Below are positions 17,496 through 27,336 of a stretch of 64,000 nucleotides of DNA, in pieces (position 1 is the stretch's first letter; each line of letters starts with the position of its first letter). The stretch is from contig JADLGO010000044.1 of NCBI GenBank assembly GCA_020849275.1, forward strand, positions 28,403 to 92,402, given 5' to 3'. This DNA comes from Chthonomonadales bacterium. Lineage in GTDB: Bacteria > Armatimonadota > Chthonomonadetes > Chthonomonadales > CAJBBX01. The notes under the pieces were generated by a model. The model had not been told where the DNA came from. It did no database searches and was given only the letters and a program-made list of their open reading frames with translations. Made by a program: the position numbers and the translations under genes.

Positions 17496-18644
17496 ATGAT
17501 CCTGGGCATTCACCTCACGCTTCTGATCGGTTCCGTGGTGCCCGTGCCCGCGCCCCTGCCCGTCGCCGAGGCGCTTGAGAGCGTCGAGGTGACGCACAAC
17601 GACGAGGGCCGCTCCGGCTTCCAGCTCACCTTTGAGATCGGCCGGTCGGGACCGTGGGACCTGGTGGACTACCCGCTGCTGCGGAACCCGCTCGTGCGGC
17701 CCTTCAGCCGCGTGATCCTGCTCGTGCTCTTCAATGTGACGCCGCGCGTGCTGATGGACGGGTTCATCACCAACGTGCAGGTGGCCCCCGGGGCCGAGCC
17801 CGGCGCCGGCCGTCTCACCGTGACCGGCGAGGACGTAACGGTGATGATGGACATGGAGAAGAAGACGCGCGAGCACCCGGCGCAGGACGAGACCGTGATC
17901 GCCAGCAAGATCCTGCTCAGCTACATGCAGTACCTCCTGCTGCCGCCGCTCGTGGTGCCGCCGTTGGTGATCGACCCGCCGGTGCCCGTGGAGCGCACGC
18001 CCGCCCAGAGCTCGACCGACCTGGAGTACCTCAACGAGATGGCGGGCCGCCACGGGCACGTCTTCTTCGTGACGCCGGGGCCAGCCCCCGGCCAGAACCT
18101 GGCGCACTGGGGCCCGCCGCCGCGCGGCACCGTGCCGCAGCGCGCGCTCTCCACGAACATGGGCCCGGCCACCAACGTGCGGAGCATGAGCTTTCAGTAC
18201 AACGCGCTCGCGCCCACGCTCGTGGCCGGGCAGATCCAGGACCGCCTCACCAACCAGAGCGTGCCGTTCCGCTCGCTCCCGCTCAGCACGCGCGTGCCGC
18301 TCGCAAGCCTTCCGGCCCTGCCGCTCAACCTGCCGAACGTGCGCACCACGCGGCTGGAGAACAGCCAGGGCCTCAGCTTCGTTCAGGCCATGGCGCGCGC
18401 GCAGTCGGTGACCACCCGGTCCACCGACAACGTGGTTACCGCGAGCGGCGATCTGGACGCTCTGCGCTACGGGGAGATACTTCGGCCGCGCGGCATCGTG
18501 GGCGTGCGCGGGGCCGGCTTCAGCTACGACGGCTTCTACTACGTGAAGCGGGTCACACACAAGATCCGCCGGGGGGAGTACATGCAGGCGTTCACGCTCA
18601 CCCGTGAGGGGACCGGGGCGCTCTCGCCGGTGGTTGCGCCATGA
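17496..18644 (+). CDS. Baseplate hub protein (gp27/VgrG N-terminal/Afp8 N-terminal type)
   Basis: 382 residues. Segments such as LESVEVTHNDEGRSGFQLTFEI, FSRVILLVLFN...LMDGFITNVQV and the C-terminal YDGFYYVKRVTHKIRRGEY are typical of the gp27/gpD-like hub that forms the ring around the spike. Afp8 and VgrG fuse this to the spike OB-fold; here the OB-fold is the next gene, overlapping by ATGA. The hub joins the tube end to the baseplate. Start ATG is four bases after the LysM stop. Confidence 0.87.
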   Translation: MILGIHLTLLIGSVVPVPAPLPVAEALESVEVTHNDEGRSGFQLTFEIGRSGPWDLVDYPLLRNPLVRPFSRVILLVLFNVTPRVLMDGFITNVQVAPGAEPGAGRLTVTGEDVTVMMDMEKKTREHPAQDETVIASKILLSYMQYLLLPPLVVPPLVIDPPVPVERTPAQSSTDLEYLNEMAGRHGHVFFVTPGPAPGQNLAHWGPPPRGTVPQRALSTNMGPATNVRSMSFQYNALAPTLVAGQIQDRLTNQSVPFRSLPLSTRVPLASLPALPLNLPNVRTTRLENSQGLSFVQAMARAQSVTTRSTDNVVTASGDLDALRYGEILRPRGIVGVRGAGFSYDGFYYVKRVTHKIRRGEYMQAFTLTREGTGALSPVVAP

Positions 18645-19138
18645 ACGAGTTCTACGGCAAGTACCGGGGCAAGGTGGAGAACAACGTGGACCCGCTCCAG
18701 CAGGGGCGCGTTCAGGTGAGCGCGCCGGCGGTGCTTGGCGACGGGAGGATGAGCTGGGCGATGCCCTGCGTGCCCTACGGCGGGCCCGGGGTCGGCCTCT
18801 TCGCCATCCCGCCCAACGGCGCGAGCGTATGGGTGGAGTTCGAGGGCGGCGACCCGGACAAGCCCATCTGGAGCGGGTGCTTCTGGGGCATCGGCGAAGT
18901 GCCCGTGCTGCCCGCCCTGGCGGCGATGAAGGTGTGGAAGACCGACGGCATCACGCTGACCCTGAGCGACCTTCCGGGCCTCGGCGGCGTGACGCTGGAG
19001 GTGAGCCCGCCGCTCGTGCAGGTACCGCTGAAGATGATCTTTGACGCCACCGGCATCGAGTTGAGCGGCGGCGCCGCCAGCGTGAAGCTCACGCCGACCA
19101 GTGTCTCGCTCAACAACGGTGCCCTGGAGGTGATGTGA
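18641..19138 (+). CDS. Baseplate spike protein with gp5/VgrG OB-fold
   Basis: 165 residues. The N-terminal half, FYGKYRGKVENNVDPLQQGRVQV through PPNGASVWVEFEGGDPDKPIWSG, is the gp5/phage baseplate V OB-fold. The C-terminal half is a run of short beta-strands with repeated hydrophobic/polar alternation (MIFDATGIELSGGAASVKL), as in the trimeric beta-prism of central spikes. It should form the needle on which the PAAR-like tip sits. It overlaps the hub gene by four bases and the PAAR-like start by one. Confidence 0.92.
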   Translation: MNEFYGKYRGKVENNVDPLQQGRVQVSAPAVLGDGRMSWAMPCVPYGGPGVGLFAIPPNGASVWVEFEGGDPDKPIWSGCFWGIGEVPVLPALAAMKVWKTDGITLTLSDLPGLGGVTLEVSPPLVQVPLKMIFDATGIELSGGAASVKLTPTSVSLNNGALEVM

Positions 19139-19473
19139 TGCCTGGCTTCCTGATGCATGTGGGCGCGCAGGCCATCTGCCCGCACGGCGGCCAGGTGAGC
19201 GTCGTCTCGAGCAACCTGCGGGTGAAGGCGATGGGCCAGCCCGTCGCAACCGCCGCCGACACCTTTCTCATCGCCGGGTGCGCCTTCACGGTCCCACCCC
19301 CCAAGCCGCAGCCGTGTGTGCGGGTCACGTGGTTGGCGCCCGCGCTGCGCGTGAGGGTGAGCGGACAGCCCGCGATCCTCCAGACGAGTACCGGCATCTG
19401 CCAGAGCGCCGAGCAGATCCCGCAGGGCCCGCCGACCGTGACGACGACGCAGACGCGCGTGCGGGGCACGTGA
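19138..19473 (+). CDS. PAAR-like spike tip protein
   Basis: 111 residues. The chain has paired AICPHGGQV and GICQSA motifs, plus GC and PC cysteines, and small beta repeats with GQPV at the turns. This is the PAAR-like protein (DUF4280-type) found after the spike gene in eCIS loci, where it sharpens the tip and binds a metal. The canonical Pro-Ala-Ala-Arg is not present. ATG 19138 overlaps the spike stop; GTG 19135 would add one residue. Confidence 0.82.
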   Translation: MPGFLMHVGAQAICPHGGQVSVVSSNLRVKAMGQPVATAADTFLIAGCAFTVPPPKPQPCVRVTWLAPALRVRVSGQPAILQTSTGICQSAEQIPQGPPTVTTTQTRVRGT

Positions 19474-19517
19474 CCCCGAGCGGCTGCAACGCCGCGCGAG
19501 ACAGCGAGGTACGAGGG

Positions 19518-19874
19518 ATGCAGGTCGACTACCCCTTTCATGTGGACGGACGCGGGCGCACGGCGGAGGCCGGGCAGGACGAGCACATCCGCGACCTGAT
19601 CGAGCAGGTGCTCTTCACCTCCCCTGGGGAGCGTGTCAACCGCCCGGACTTCGGCAGCGGCCTGATGCAACTCGTGTTCGCGCCCAGCAGCGACGAACTG
19701 GCGACCGCCACCCAGTTCCTTGCCCAGGGCGCGCTGCAGAAGTGGCTCGGCGACCTGATCCAGGTGGTTGATGTGGAAGCCACCAGCGAGGACTCGCTGC
19801 TCAGGGTCACCGTGCGCTACGTGGTGCGCGCCACGCAGCAGACCGAGGTGGCGCGCTTTAGCCGGGAGATCTAG
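19518..19874 (+). CDS. Baseplate wedge protein gp25 (Afp9-like)
   Basis: 118 residues, the normal gp25/GPW length. The start MQVDYPFHVDGRGRTA and the central LIEQVLFTSPGERVNRPDFGSGL are diagnostic. The EPR-like core residues sit in the last phrase. gp25 bridges the sheath to the baseplate wedges and triggers contraction. I chose ATG 19518 because the family begins there; GTG 19470, overlapping the PAAR-like stop, would add 16 residues and couple the two genes better, so the start is uncertain. Confidence 0.93.
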   Translation: MQVDYPFHVDGRGRTAEAGQDEHIRDLIEQVLFTSPGERVNRPDFGSGLMQLVFAPSSDELATATQFLAQGALQKWLGDLIQVVDVEATSEDSLLRVTVRYVVRATQQTEVARFSREI

Positions 19875-22367
19875 ATGCCGCCGACCCTCTACTGCCCGAA
19901 CGAGGCGCGCCGGGCGCTCGTGCGCGAGCATCCGGCGCTCAACGGGATCGACTTCCTGGAGGTGCTCGACGCCGTGGTGGCGGCGGACGGCCTTCGGCAG
20001 CAGACGCTGCTCGTGCACTGCTTTCGGCCCATCGCCGGGTTGGGTCGGCGCAACGTGCGTGTCGATGGCGGCGTGCGAGTCATCCCCGTGGGCGTGCTCT
20101 GGGCCTGGCGCGCCGACGCGGTGCCCGGCGGCCTCCTGACGCCTTCCGAGCAGGCCTACCTTGGCGCGCTCTCGTCGCCGGACGCCGTGCTCGCGGTGCG
20201 CACCGACGCGGTCGGCGACTATTCCACCTACACGCTTGTCCTCCGGCTCTCCGCGGCCCAGCCCGACGAGCCGCCGGACGGATTCGACCGGATCCTCTCG
20301 CGCGTCGACTTTTCGTTCAAGGTGGAGTGCGAGTCCGACTTCGACTGCGCTCCGGCCACCCTCTGCCCCGAGCCCTCCTTGCCAGCGCCGCACATCGACT
20401 ACCTTGCGCGTGACTACGCCAGCTTCCGAACCGTGATGCTGGACCGGCTCGCGGCCCTGGCGCCGGAATGGACGGAGCGTAGCCCGGCGGACGTCGGCAT
20501 CGCCATCGTCGAGGCCGTCGCGTTCGTCGGCGATCAACTCAGCTACTACCAGGACGCCGTGGCGACCGAGGCTTACCTGGGCACCGCCCGCCGCCGCCTC
20601 TCCGTGCGGCGACACGCGCGGCTGGTCGGCTACCCGATGCATGACGGGTGCAACGCGCGCGCCTGGGTGAGCTTCGCGGTGACCGCCGGCTCGAGCGCCG
20701 ACGGCGCCCTCCTGCCCACCGGAACGCTCGTGCTCGGCCGCGACGCCGACGCCGGCGTCGCGGTCGCGTCCGACCCGCCCCAGGCGCTGGAGCGCGCCCT
20801 GGCGCGCAACCCGGCATGCTTCGAGACGCTGCACCCTCTCCGGCTGCGCGCCGCGCGGGGCGAGGTACCGCTCCATACCTGGGGGGACCCGCGCTGCTGT
20901 CTGGCGGCCGGCGCCACGGAGGCGACGCTGCTGGGCGACGCGGCCGAGTTGGACCTGCACGCGGGCGACGTGATCGTCCTGGTGGAGGCGCGCGGTCCCG
21001 AGAGCGGGCGCGAGGAGGACGCGGACCCATCCCACCGGCACGCAGTCCGCCTGTGCGCGGAGCCGGTCGGACGTCTCGACCCCGTGAGCGGCAGCGCCGT
21101 CACGCAGGTCCGCTGGTTCACCTCGGACGCGCTGCCGTTCCCGCTCTGCCTGTGGGAGTTGCCTGCGGCGGATGGGGGCGTTCTGCACACCGGCGTGGCC
21201 CTCTGCAACGTGGCACTCGCCGACCACGGCCGCACCTTCGTCGACGAGCCCCTCGAGCCCCGCCGCGTGCCTGACGAGGGACCTTACCGGCCCAGGCTGC
21301 CGCGCGCGGGCGTCACGCGCGCCGCGCCCTATGCGCACACGGAGGCCCGCGCGAAGGCGGCGATCGCGGCCATGCGGTCTGGCGCCGGTGACGCGCTCCC
21401 CGTGGTCACGCTCACCGGCGACGACGAGCGGTGGACCGCGGTTCGCGATCTGCTTGGCAGCGATCGCTTCGCCACGGAGTTCGTGGTGGAGGTCGACAAC
21501 GACGAGGAGGCGCTCCTGCGTTTCGGCGACGATGTGCTCGGCCGTCGGCCGTCGCCGGGCGCCGTGCTCGCCGCGACCTACCGGGTGGGAGGCGGGCGAG
21601 CCGGCAACGTGGGGGCGGACACACTCGCCTGCGTAGTGACCGTCCTGGTCGGCCTCGAGAGCGTGCGCAACCCCCTCCCGGCCGCGGGCGGAGCCGATCC
21701 GGAACCGGTCGAGCAGGTGCGCCTGCTCGCGCCGGAGGCCTTCCGCACCCAGGAGCGGGCCGTGACGGAGGCCGACTACGCCGCCATCGCCGAGCGCCAC
21801 CCGGAGGTGCAGCGCGCCGCGGCCACGCGACGCTGGACCGGGAGCTGGCACACCGTGTTCGTCACGGTGGACCGCGCGGGAGGGCGACCCGTCGACCACG
21901 GGTTCCGGGAGGAGATGCGCGGGTTCCTGGAGCGCTATCGTCTTGCCGGCCACGACGTGGAGGTCGACGCGCCGCGCTTCGTGCCGCTGGACATCGTGCT
22001 GACGGCGTGCGTGGCGCCCGGCCACTTCCGGAGCGCGGTACGGCGCGCGCTGCTGGAGCGCTTCTCCAGCAGCGTGCTGCCGGGCGGCGCCCGCGGCTTC
22101 TTCCACCCGGACGAGCTCACCTTCGGCCAGCCGGTCTACCTGAGCCGCATCGTGGCGGCCGCGATGCGGGTGCCCGGCGTGAGATGGGTCGATACGGATG
22201 ACACGCCGCCCAGGCCCACGCGGTTCCAGCGGTGGGGCCGGCTTGCGGCGGGCGAGGTCGCCGCGGGGCGCATCGAGATCGGCCGGCTGGAGATCGCCCG
22301 GGTCGACACCGATCCGAGTACGCCGGAGAACGGGCGTATCGAGTTCGTGATGGAGGGAGGCCTGTGA
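19875..22367 (+). CDS. Baseplate wedge protein, gp6/BaseplateJ-like (Afp11 family), first copy
   Basis: 830 residues. It begins directly on the gp25 stop (TAGATG). The segment PHIDYLARDYASFRTVMLDRLAALAPEWTERSPADVGIAIVE and the following DQLSYYQDAVATEAYLGTARRR are hallmarks of the long 'putative baseplate assembly protein' family (TIGR02243) related to T4 gp6. A second conserved block, FGDDVLGRRPSPGAVLAATYRVGGG, is shared with the next gene. Wedge proteins form the baseplate ring that opens on target contact. Confidence 0.9.
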   Translation: MPPTLYCPNEARRALVREHPALNGIDFLEVLDAVVAADGLRQQTLLVHCFRPIAGLGRRNVRVDGGVRVIPVGVLWAWRADAVPGGLLTPSEQAYLGALSSPDAVLAVRTDAVGDYSTYTLVLRLSAAQPDEPPDGFDRILSRVDFSFKVECESDFDCAPATLCPEPSLPAPHIDYLARDYASFRTVMLDRLAALAPEWTERSPADVGIAIVEAVAFVGDQLSYYQDAVATEAYLGTARRRLSVRRHARLVGYPMHDGCNARAWVSFAVTAGSSADGALLPTGTLVLGRDADAGVAVASDPPQALERALARNPACFETLHPLRLRAARGEVPLHTWGDPRCCLAAGATEATLLGDAAELDLHAGDVIVLVEARGPESGREEDADPSHRHAVRLCAEPVGRLDPVSGSAVTQVRWFTSDALPFPLCLWELPAADGGVLHTGVALCNVALADHGRTFVDEPLEPRRVPDEGPYRPRLPRAGVTRAAPYAHTEARAKAAIAAMRSGAGDALPVVTLTGDDERWTAVRDLLGSDRFATEFVVEVDNDEEALLRFGDDVLGRRPSPGAVLAATYRVGGGRAGNVGADTLACVVTVLVGLESVRNPLPAAGGADPEPVEQVRLLAPEAFRTQERAVTEADYAAIAERHPEVQRAAATRRWTGSWHTVFVTVDRAGGRPVDHGFREEMRGFLERYRLAGHDVEVDAPRFVPLDIVLTACVAPGHFRSAVRRALLERFSSSVLPGGARGFFHPDELTFGQPVYLSRIVAAAMRVPGVRWVDTDDTPPRPTRFQRWGRLAAGEVAAGRIEIGRLEIARVDTDPSTPENGRIEFVMEGGL

Positions 22368-25177
22368 GCGACTTGTTGGTGAGCCGGGCGGCGGTCTGCG
22401 GCTGCTGCGGGCCGCCCTCGACGGCGGCGGACGTCCGGAACCGGCCGGGGCTGCCGGCGCTGGCCTACCGCGTCGGCGTGCACGGCCAGTTTCTGCGGCG
22501 CATGTTGGGCCGCTTGCCGCTAAGGAGCGTGCCGCCCGACGACCCTACGGGGCCCCGGCCCCTGGCCGCGCTGACGACACGAGACCCGGACGACCCGGCC
22601 ATCGCCCTGCTGGACGCCGCCGCCGTCATCGACGACATCCTTGCCTTCTACCAGGAGCGCATCGCCAACGAGGGCTTCCTGCGCACCGCGACCGAGCGCC
22701 GCTCGCTGCTGGAGCTCGCGCGCACCATCGGCTACGAGCTGCGGCCCGGCGTCGCCGCGAGCGTCTACCTCTCCTTCACCGTGGACGACTCGCCCGGCTC
22801 GCCCGGGACCGCCACGGTGCCGGCCGGCACGCGCGTGCAGAGCATGCCGGCCAGCCAGGGCGAACTCCCGCAGACCTTCGAGACGGGCGTCGACCTGGCC
22901 GCGGACGCTGCCTGGAACGCCCTGCGCCCGCGCATGGCGCAGCCGCAGACCCTCGTGACGCACGACCACGCGGTCTTCTTCGCGGCGCCGGACGGCACGG
23001 AGACCGAGGTGGAGCAGCTCTTCCTCGCCGGGCTGGGCCCCGCCGTGAAGCCCGGCGACGTGCTGCTGCTCGCCCTGCGGCCGGCCGCCGGCGGTGACCT
23101 GGTGCCGCTGGCCCGCAGGGTGCGCGCCGTCACGCCCGACCCCGACCACAGCCGGACGCGCGTTGACTTCGGTGAGGCGGCCGCCAGGCCTCCGCCCCTG
23201 CGCCCGCTGCCGCATCCCATCGGGCGCATCCCCCTCCTGCCAATTCGCCTGGACCAGTCCGCGGTGCGGACGCACATCTTTGGCCAGCGCTGGAGCGAGG
23301 GCGGGCTGCGCGCGTTCCTCGGCATCCAGCGCTGGCGCATCGCGGACATGCTGCGCTACGTCGCCTCGCCGCCCGCGCCCCCGTTGCCGCCCGCCGAGGA
23401 GGGCGTCTTCTCGTTCGGCTCCCGCCTGGGCTTCTTCGGCGGCGCCGCGCCGCGCTTTGGCAGCCTGCCGGTGGGCACGAACCTCAAGAGCGATCCCTAC
23501 ACGAGCGACTGGGACGCGGCAGACGCCGGGCTGGGCCGCACCATCTGGACCGACTCGCAGGGCACCGACTACGCGACTGCCGACGCCTATCTCGAGCGCG
23601 CCGTGCCGGGCATTCCCGACGATAGCTGGGCGCTGATCGAGAGCGACACGCAGGCGCTCACGGCGTACCGCATCCGCTCCACGGAGGAGCGGGCCCTGGC
23701 CGACTACGCCATCAGCGGCCGCGCCACCGGCCTGCGCCTGGCCAACCCCGACGGCGGGGAGGGCTCCGCCGCGCACCCGGACGGCTTTCGCGTGCGCTCC
23801 TCCGTGGCCTATGTGGAGAGCCGGCGGCTCACGCTCGCCGACATGCCGATCGAGGACGCGCTGGAGGCAGGCGATACGGAGCTGATGCTGGGCGGCCTGG
23901 TGCTCGGCCTCTCGCCGGGCCAGGCGCTCGCGCTCACGGGCACGCGGCTGGACCTTCCCGGCGTGGAGGGCAGCGAGGTCCTTCTCCTGGAGGGCATCGC
24001 GCACGATGGCGGCTTCACGGTGCTCACCTTCACCACGGGCCTCCAGCATGGCTACGAGAGGGCGTCGGTGACCATCAACGCCAATGTGACGGCGGCCACG
24101 CACGGCGAAACGACCCGGGAGGTGCTCGGTGGTGGTGACGCCTCGAACCCCAACCAGCGCTTCACGCTAAAGAAGTGGCCCCTCACCTATGTGGCGGCGC
24201 GCACTGCCTCCGGCGCGGCCAGCACGCTCCAGCTCCGCGTGGACGGGGCGCTCTGGGAGCAGAGGCCGCGCCTGTACGACCTGGGCTCCGCCGACCGTGG
24301 CTACATCACGCGCATCGAGGACGACGGGAAGGCGAGCGTCGTCTTCGGCGACGGCCGGCGCGGCGGGCGGCCGCCCTCGGGTGTCGAGAACGTGACGGCG
24401 ACCTATCGCACCGGCATCGGCATGGCCGGCATGGTCGGCGCGGGCCGCCTGACGCTGCTGCAGACGCGGCCGTTCGGCGTGCGCTCCGTCACCAACGCCG
24501 TGCCGGCATCGGGCGCCGCCGAGCCGGAGTCCCGCGACGACGCGCGCGCCAACGCGCCGCGCACGGTGCTGACGATGGATCGCATCGTCTCACTGCGCGA
24601 CTACGAGGACTTCGCCGCCGGTTTCGCGGGCGTGGGTAAGGCGCAGGCCGTCGCTCTCGAGCGCGGCTCGTTTCGCCTGGTGCATGTCACCGCCGCCTCG
24701 GCGAGCGGCGACCCGATCGGACCGACCGACCCGCTGCGCGGCCTGCTCTCCGAGGCGATCCAGGCCGCGCGCGACCCGGCGCGGCCCTTCGCGCTGGACA
24801 CCTTCCTGCCTCTCTTCTTCGACGTGCGGGCCCGCGTGCTCGTCGACTCCCGCTACGTGGAGGAGGACGTGCTTGCCGCGGCGCAGCTCGCCATCCTGGA
24901 GCGCTTCTCGTTCGCCATGCGCGCGTTCGGTCAGTCCGTAACCTCCGCGGAGGTGGTGACGGTGGTTCAGGGCGTGGAGGGCGTCGTCGCCGTCGACCTG
25001 ATGGACCTGCACGTGGTGGTGGAGGGAGTGAGCGTGAGCACCGTGCCGGCGGACGTGCTGCCGGCATACCGGGCGCGGCTCGCGGACCCGCTGCCCGGCT
25101 CGCCTCCGGCCGTCCTTCTGGCCGAGCTGCTGCTGGTAAACCCGGCGGGCATCACGCTGGAGAGGATGACGCCATGA
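22364..25177 (+). CDS. Baseplate wedge protein, gp6-like, second copy
   Basis: 937 residues from the GTG at 22364, which overlaps the previous stop (GTGA). It shares with its neighbour the block [27 protein letters not shown] near residue 660 and the early DDILAFYQERIANEGFLRTATERRSLLELARTIGYE. An N-terminal CGCC cluster near residues 12-15 is unusual. Tandem long gp6-like proteins are the standard in this eCIS lineage. The reading frame is open for 44 codons upstream, but that is a shadow of the first copy. Confidence 0.88.
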   Translation: MSDLLVSRAAVCGCCGPPSTAADVRNRPGLPALAYRVGVHGQFLRRMLGRLPLRSVPPDDPTGPRPLAALTTRDPDDPAIALLDAAAVIDDILAFYQERIANEGFLRTATERRSLLELARTIGYELRPGVAASVYLSFTVDDSPGSPGTATVPAGTRVQSMPASQGELPQTFETGVDLAADAAWNALRPRMAQPQTLVTHDHAVFFAAPDGTETEVEQLFLAGLGPAVKPGDVLLLALRPAAGGDLVPLARRVRAVTPDPDHSRTRVDFGEAAARPPPLRPLPHPIGRIPLLPIRLDQSAVRTHIFGQRWSEGGLRAFLGIQRWRIADMLRYVASPPAPPLPPAEEGVFSFGSRLGFFGGAAPRFGSLPVGTNLKSDPYTSDWDAADAGLGRTIWTDSQGTDYATADAYLERAVPGIPDDSWALIESDTQALTAYRIRSTEERALADYAISGRATGLRLANPDGGEGSAAHPDGFRVRSSVAYVESRRLTLADMPIEDALEAGDTELMLGGLVLGLSPGQALALTGTRLDLPGVEGSEVLLLEGIAHDGGFTVLTFTTGLQHGYERASVTINANVTAATHGETTREVLGGGDASNPNQRFTLKKWPLTYVAARTASGAASTLQLRVDGALWEQRPRLYDLGSADRGYITRIEDDGKASVVFGDGRRGGRPPSGVENVTATYRTGIGMAGMVGAGRLTLLQTRPFGVRSVTNAVPASGAAEPESRDDARANAPRTVLTMDRIVSLRDYEDFAAGFAGVGKAQAVALERGSFRLVHVTAASASGDPIGPTDPLRGLLSEAIQAARDPARPFALDTFLPLFFDVRARVLVDSRYVEEDVLAAAQLAILERFSFAMRAFGQSVTSAEVVTVVQGVEGVVAVDLMDLHVVVEGVSVSTVPADVLPAYRARLADPLPGSPPAVLLAELLLVNPAGITLERMTP

Positions 25178-27327
25178 GCCGTCCCCGGCTCTACGATCTG
25201 CTGCCGGCCGTTTACCGCGTGCGCGACTCCGCGCGGGGTGAGCCGCTGCGCGCCCTGCTGAGCGTGCTGGACGACGAGCTCGACCTGGTGGAAGGGGACA
25301 TCGCCCGCCTGTACGACAACTGGTTCATCGAGACGTGCGAGGAGTGGGTGGTCCCCTACATCGGCGACCTGCTGGGCGTGCGCAACGTGCTGCCGACCCG
25401 AGGCGACGCCTTCAGCCAGCGCGCGCTCGTGGCCAACACGCTGGCCTACCGGCGCGGCAAGGGCACCGCGGCGACGCTCGAGCAGGTCGCACGCGACGTG
25501 ACCGGCTGGCCCGCGCGCGTGGTTGAGTTCTGGCAGCGCCTCGCCACCACGCAGGCGGTCAATCACGTGCGGCTCGAGAACCGTGCGCTGCTCGATACGC
25601 ACGACGCCGACGCGATGGAGCGCGTGGGGGGGGCCTTCGAGATGGCCGCGCACCTCGGCGAGGTGCGCCATGTCTCCACCGGCCAGGGCCGCTACAACGT
25701 GCCCGATGTCGACGTCTTCCTCTGGACGCTCCAGAGCTATGCGCTCTCCGGCGCGGCCCCCCGCCCGATCACCGACCCGCCGGACGGCCGCTACACCTTC
25801 TCGCCGCTCGGCCTGACCACGCACCTGTTCAACCGGCCGCGCTCCGAGGCATCGATCGCGCGGCTGGCCGCCGAGGTCCACGTGCCCGGCCGGCTGCGCC
25901 GGCGCCCTCTCGACGCCGAACTGGCGCTCGGCGCGGGCGCCCGGCCGCCGCGCTATTTCGACGAAGGGGGGCCCGTCTTCGAGGTGCTCACGCGCGAGGA
26001 CCCGGCGCAGCTCCAAGCCGCGCCGATTGCGCTCGAGTCGCTGGTGGTGGGCGACCTGAGCGACGACGGCGCCGGCGGCTGGCCACGTCCGCCGGCCGGC
26101 AAGCGCGTCGCGGTGGACCCCGTGCTCGGGCGACTCGCCTTCCGCGTTGGCGAGGACCCGCTCGCCCTGCTGGTCAGCTACGCGTACGGCGGGGTGGGAG
26201 AGGTGGGCGGCGGCCCCTACAGCCGACGCGACTCCCTGGCGCGCTGGTTTGCGCCGGGCACGCGGCCTCCCACCTGGCAGGTCGGCGTCACGCGTGACCC
26301 CGCCGTGCTGGCGGCGGCGGACCCGGAGCAGGTGGTTGGGAGCCTGCGGGAGGCCATCGCGCGCTGGCACGCGCACGCGGCGGGGCGCGCCGATGCCCTC
26401 GGAATCGTCGCGGTGATGGACAGTGACACGTATCGCGAGGGCCTGAGCGGCGCCGACGCCGTGGAGGTGGCCGCCGGTCGCATGCTCGCCATCGTGGCCG
26501 CCGACTGGCCCGAGGAGGAGCGCGCCGACCCGGGGAGCCCGCGACGCCTGCCGGGCCGGCTGGCGCCGGACCGGCGCCGCCCGCACCTGCGGGGCGACCT
26601 GGAGGTGCGCGGCACCGCTCCCGCCGACAGCGTGGCGCCCGGCATGCTCGTGGTGGACGGCCTGCTCGTGGAGGGCGCGGTCACCGTGCTCCCGGGCAAC
26701 CTGGGGGCTCTGACGCTGGCGCACGTCACGGTCGTGCCCGGCCTGGGCGGCCTGGCAGTCCGCTCCGGCGGCGCGCCTGGGCAGACGAACTCCTCCCTTC
26801 GGGTCTCCCTCTACCGCGCCATCTGCGGCGCCGTGGACGTGGCGGACGACGTGGCCCGGCTGGACCTGGAGGAGAGCATCGTGGACGCGGGCGCCGGGTT
26901 GGCCGTCCGCGGGCCGGACACGCGCATCGAGTCGTGCACGGTGCGGGGCCGGCTGCGGGCGCGTACCCTCTCCGCCAGCAACAGCATCCTGGCCGGTCTG
27001 GCCGTCGCCGAGCGCCGCCAGGAGGGCTGCGTGCGCTTCAGCTACCTGGCGCCCGGCTCGCTCGTGCCCCGGCGCTACCGCTGCCAGCCGGCCGATGGCG
27101 CCTCTGGCGCCGTCGCGCCGGCGTTTCGCTCAACCGTCTACGGCGATCCGGCCTACATGCAGCTCTCGCCGGTCTGCCCGCCCGAGATCGCCGAGGGCTC
27201 CGAAGACGAGGGCGAGATGGGCGTGTACCACTTCCTGCAGCGGGCGCATCGCCTTCGCGGCCTTCGCGCCAGCATGGACGAGTACCTGCGGGTTGGACTT
27301 GAGGCCGGCATCATCGTCGTCGACTAG
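25174..27327 (+). CDS. Tail protein I-like baseplate protein (Afp12 position)
   Basis: 717 residues, ATGA overlap with the previous gene. The N-terminus, RLYDLLPAVYRVRDSARGEPLRALLSVL, through VVPYIGDLLGVR and AYRRGKGTAATLEQVARDVTGWPARVVEFW, matches the P2 tail protein I family extended in eCIS. The C-terminal third (from about residue 460) is made of short strands such as LRGDLEVRGT and LTLAHVTVVPGLGGLAV that look like a small right-handed beta-helix. The protein probably closes the baseplate and anchors the fibre. Confidence 0.83.
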   Translation: MSRPRLYDLLPAVYRVRDSARGEPLRALLSVLDDELDLVEGDIARLYDNWFIETCEEWVVPYIGDLLGVRNVLPTRGDAFSQRALVANTLAYRRGKGTAATLEQVARDVTGWPARVVEFWQRLATTQAVNHVRLENRALLDTHDADAMERVGGAFEMAAHLGEVRHVSTGQGRYNVPDVDVFLWTLQSYALSGAAPRPITDPPDGRYTFSPLGLTTHLFNRPRSEASIARLAAEVHVPGRLRRRPLDAELALGAGARPPRYFDEGGPVFEVLTREDPAQLQAAPIALESLVVGDLSDDGAGGWPRPPAGKRVAVDPVLGRLAFRVGEDPLALLVSYAYGGVGEVGGGPYSRRDSLARWFAPGTRPPTWQVGVTRDPAVLAAADPEQVVGSLREAIARWHAHAAGRADALGIVAVMDSDTYREGLSGADAVEVAAGRMLAIVAADWPEEERADPGSPRRLPGRLAPDRRRPHLRGDLEVRGTAPADSVAPGMLVVDGLLVEGAVTVLPGNLGALTLAHVTVVPGLGGLAVRSGGAPGQTNSSLRVSLYRAICGAVDVADDVARLDLEESIVDAGAGLAVRGPDTRIESCTVRGRLRARTLSASNSILAGLAVAERRQEGCVRFSYLAPGSLVPRRYRCQPADGASGAVAPAFRSTVYGDPAYMQLSPVCPPEIAEGSEDEGEMGVYHFLQRAHRLRGLRASMDEYLRVGLEAGIIVVD

Positions 27328-27336
27328 GGAGGCACC

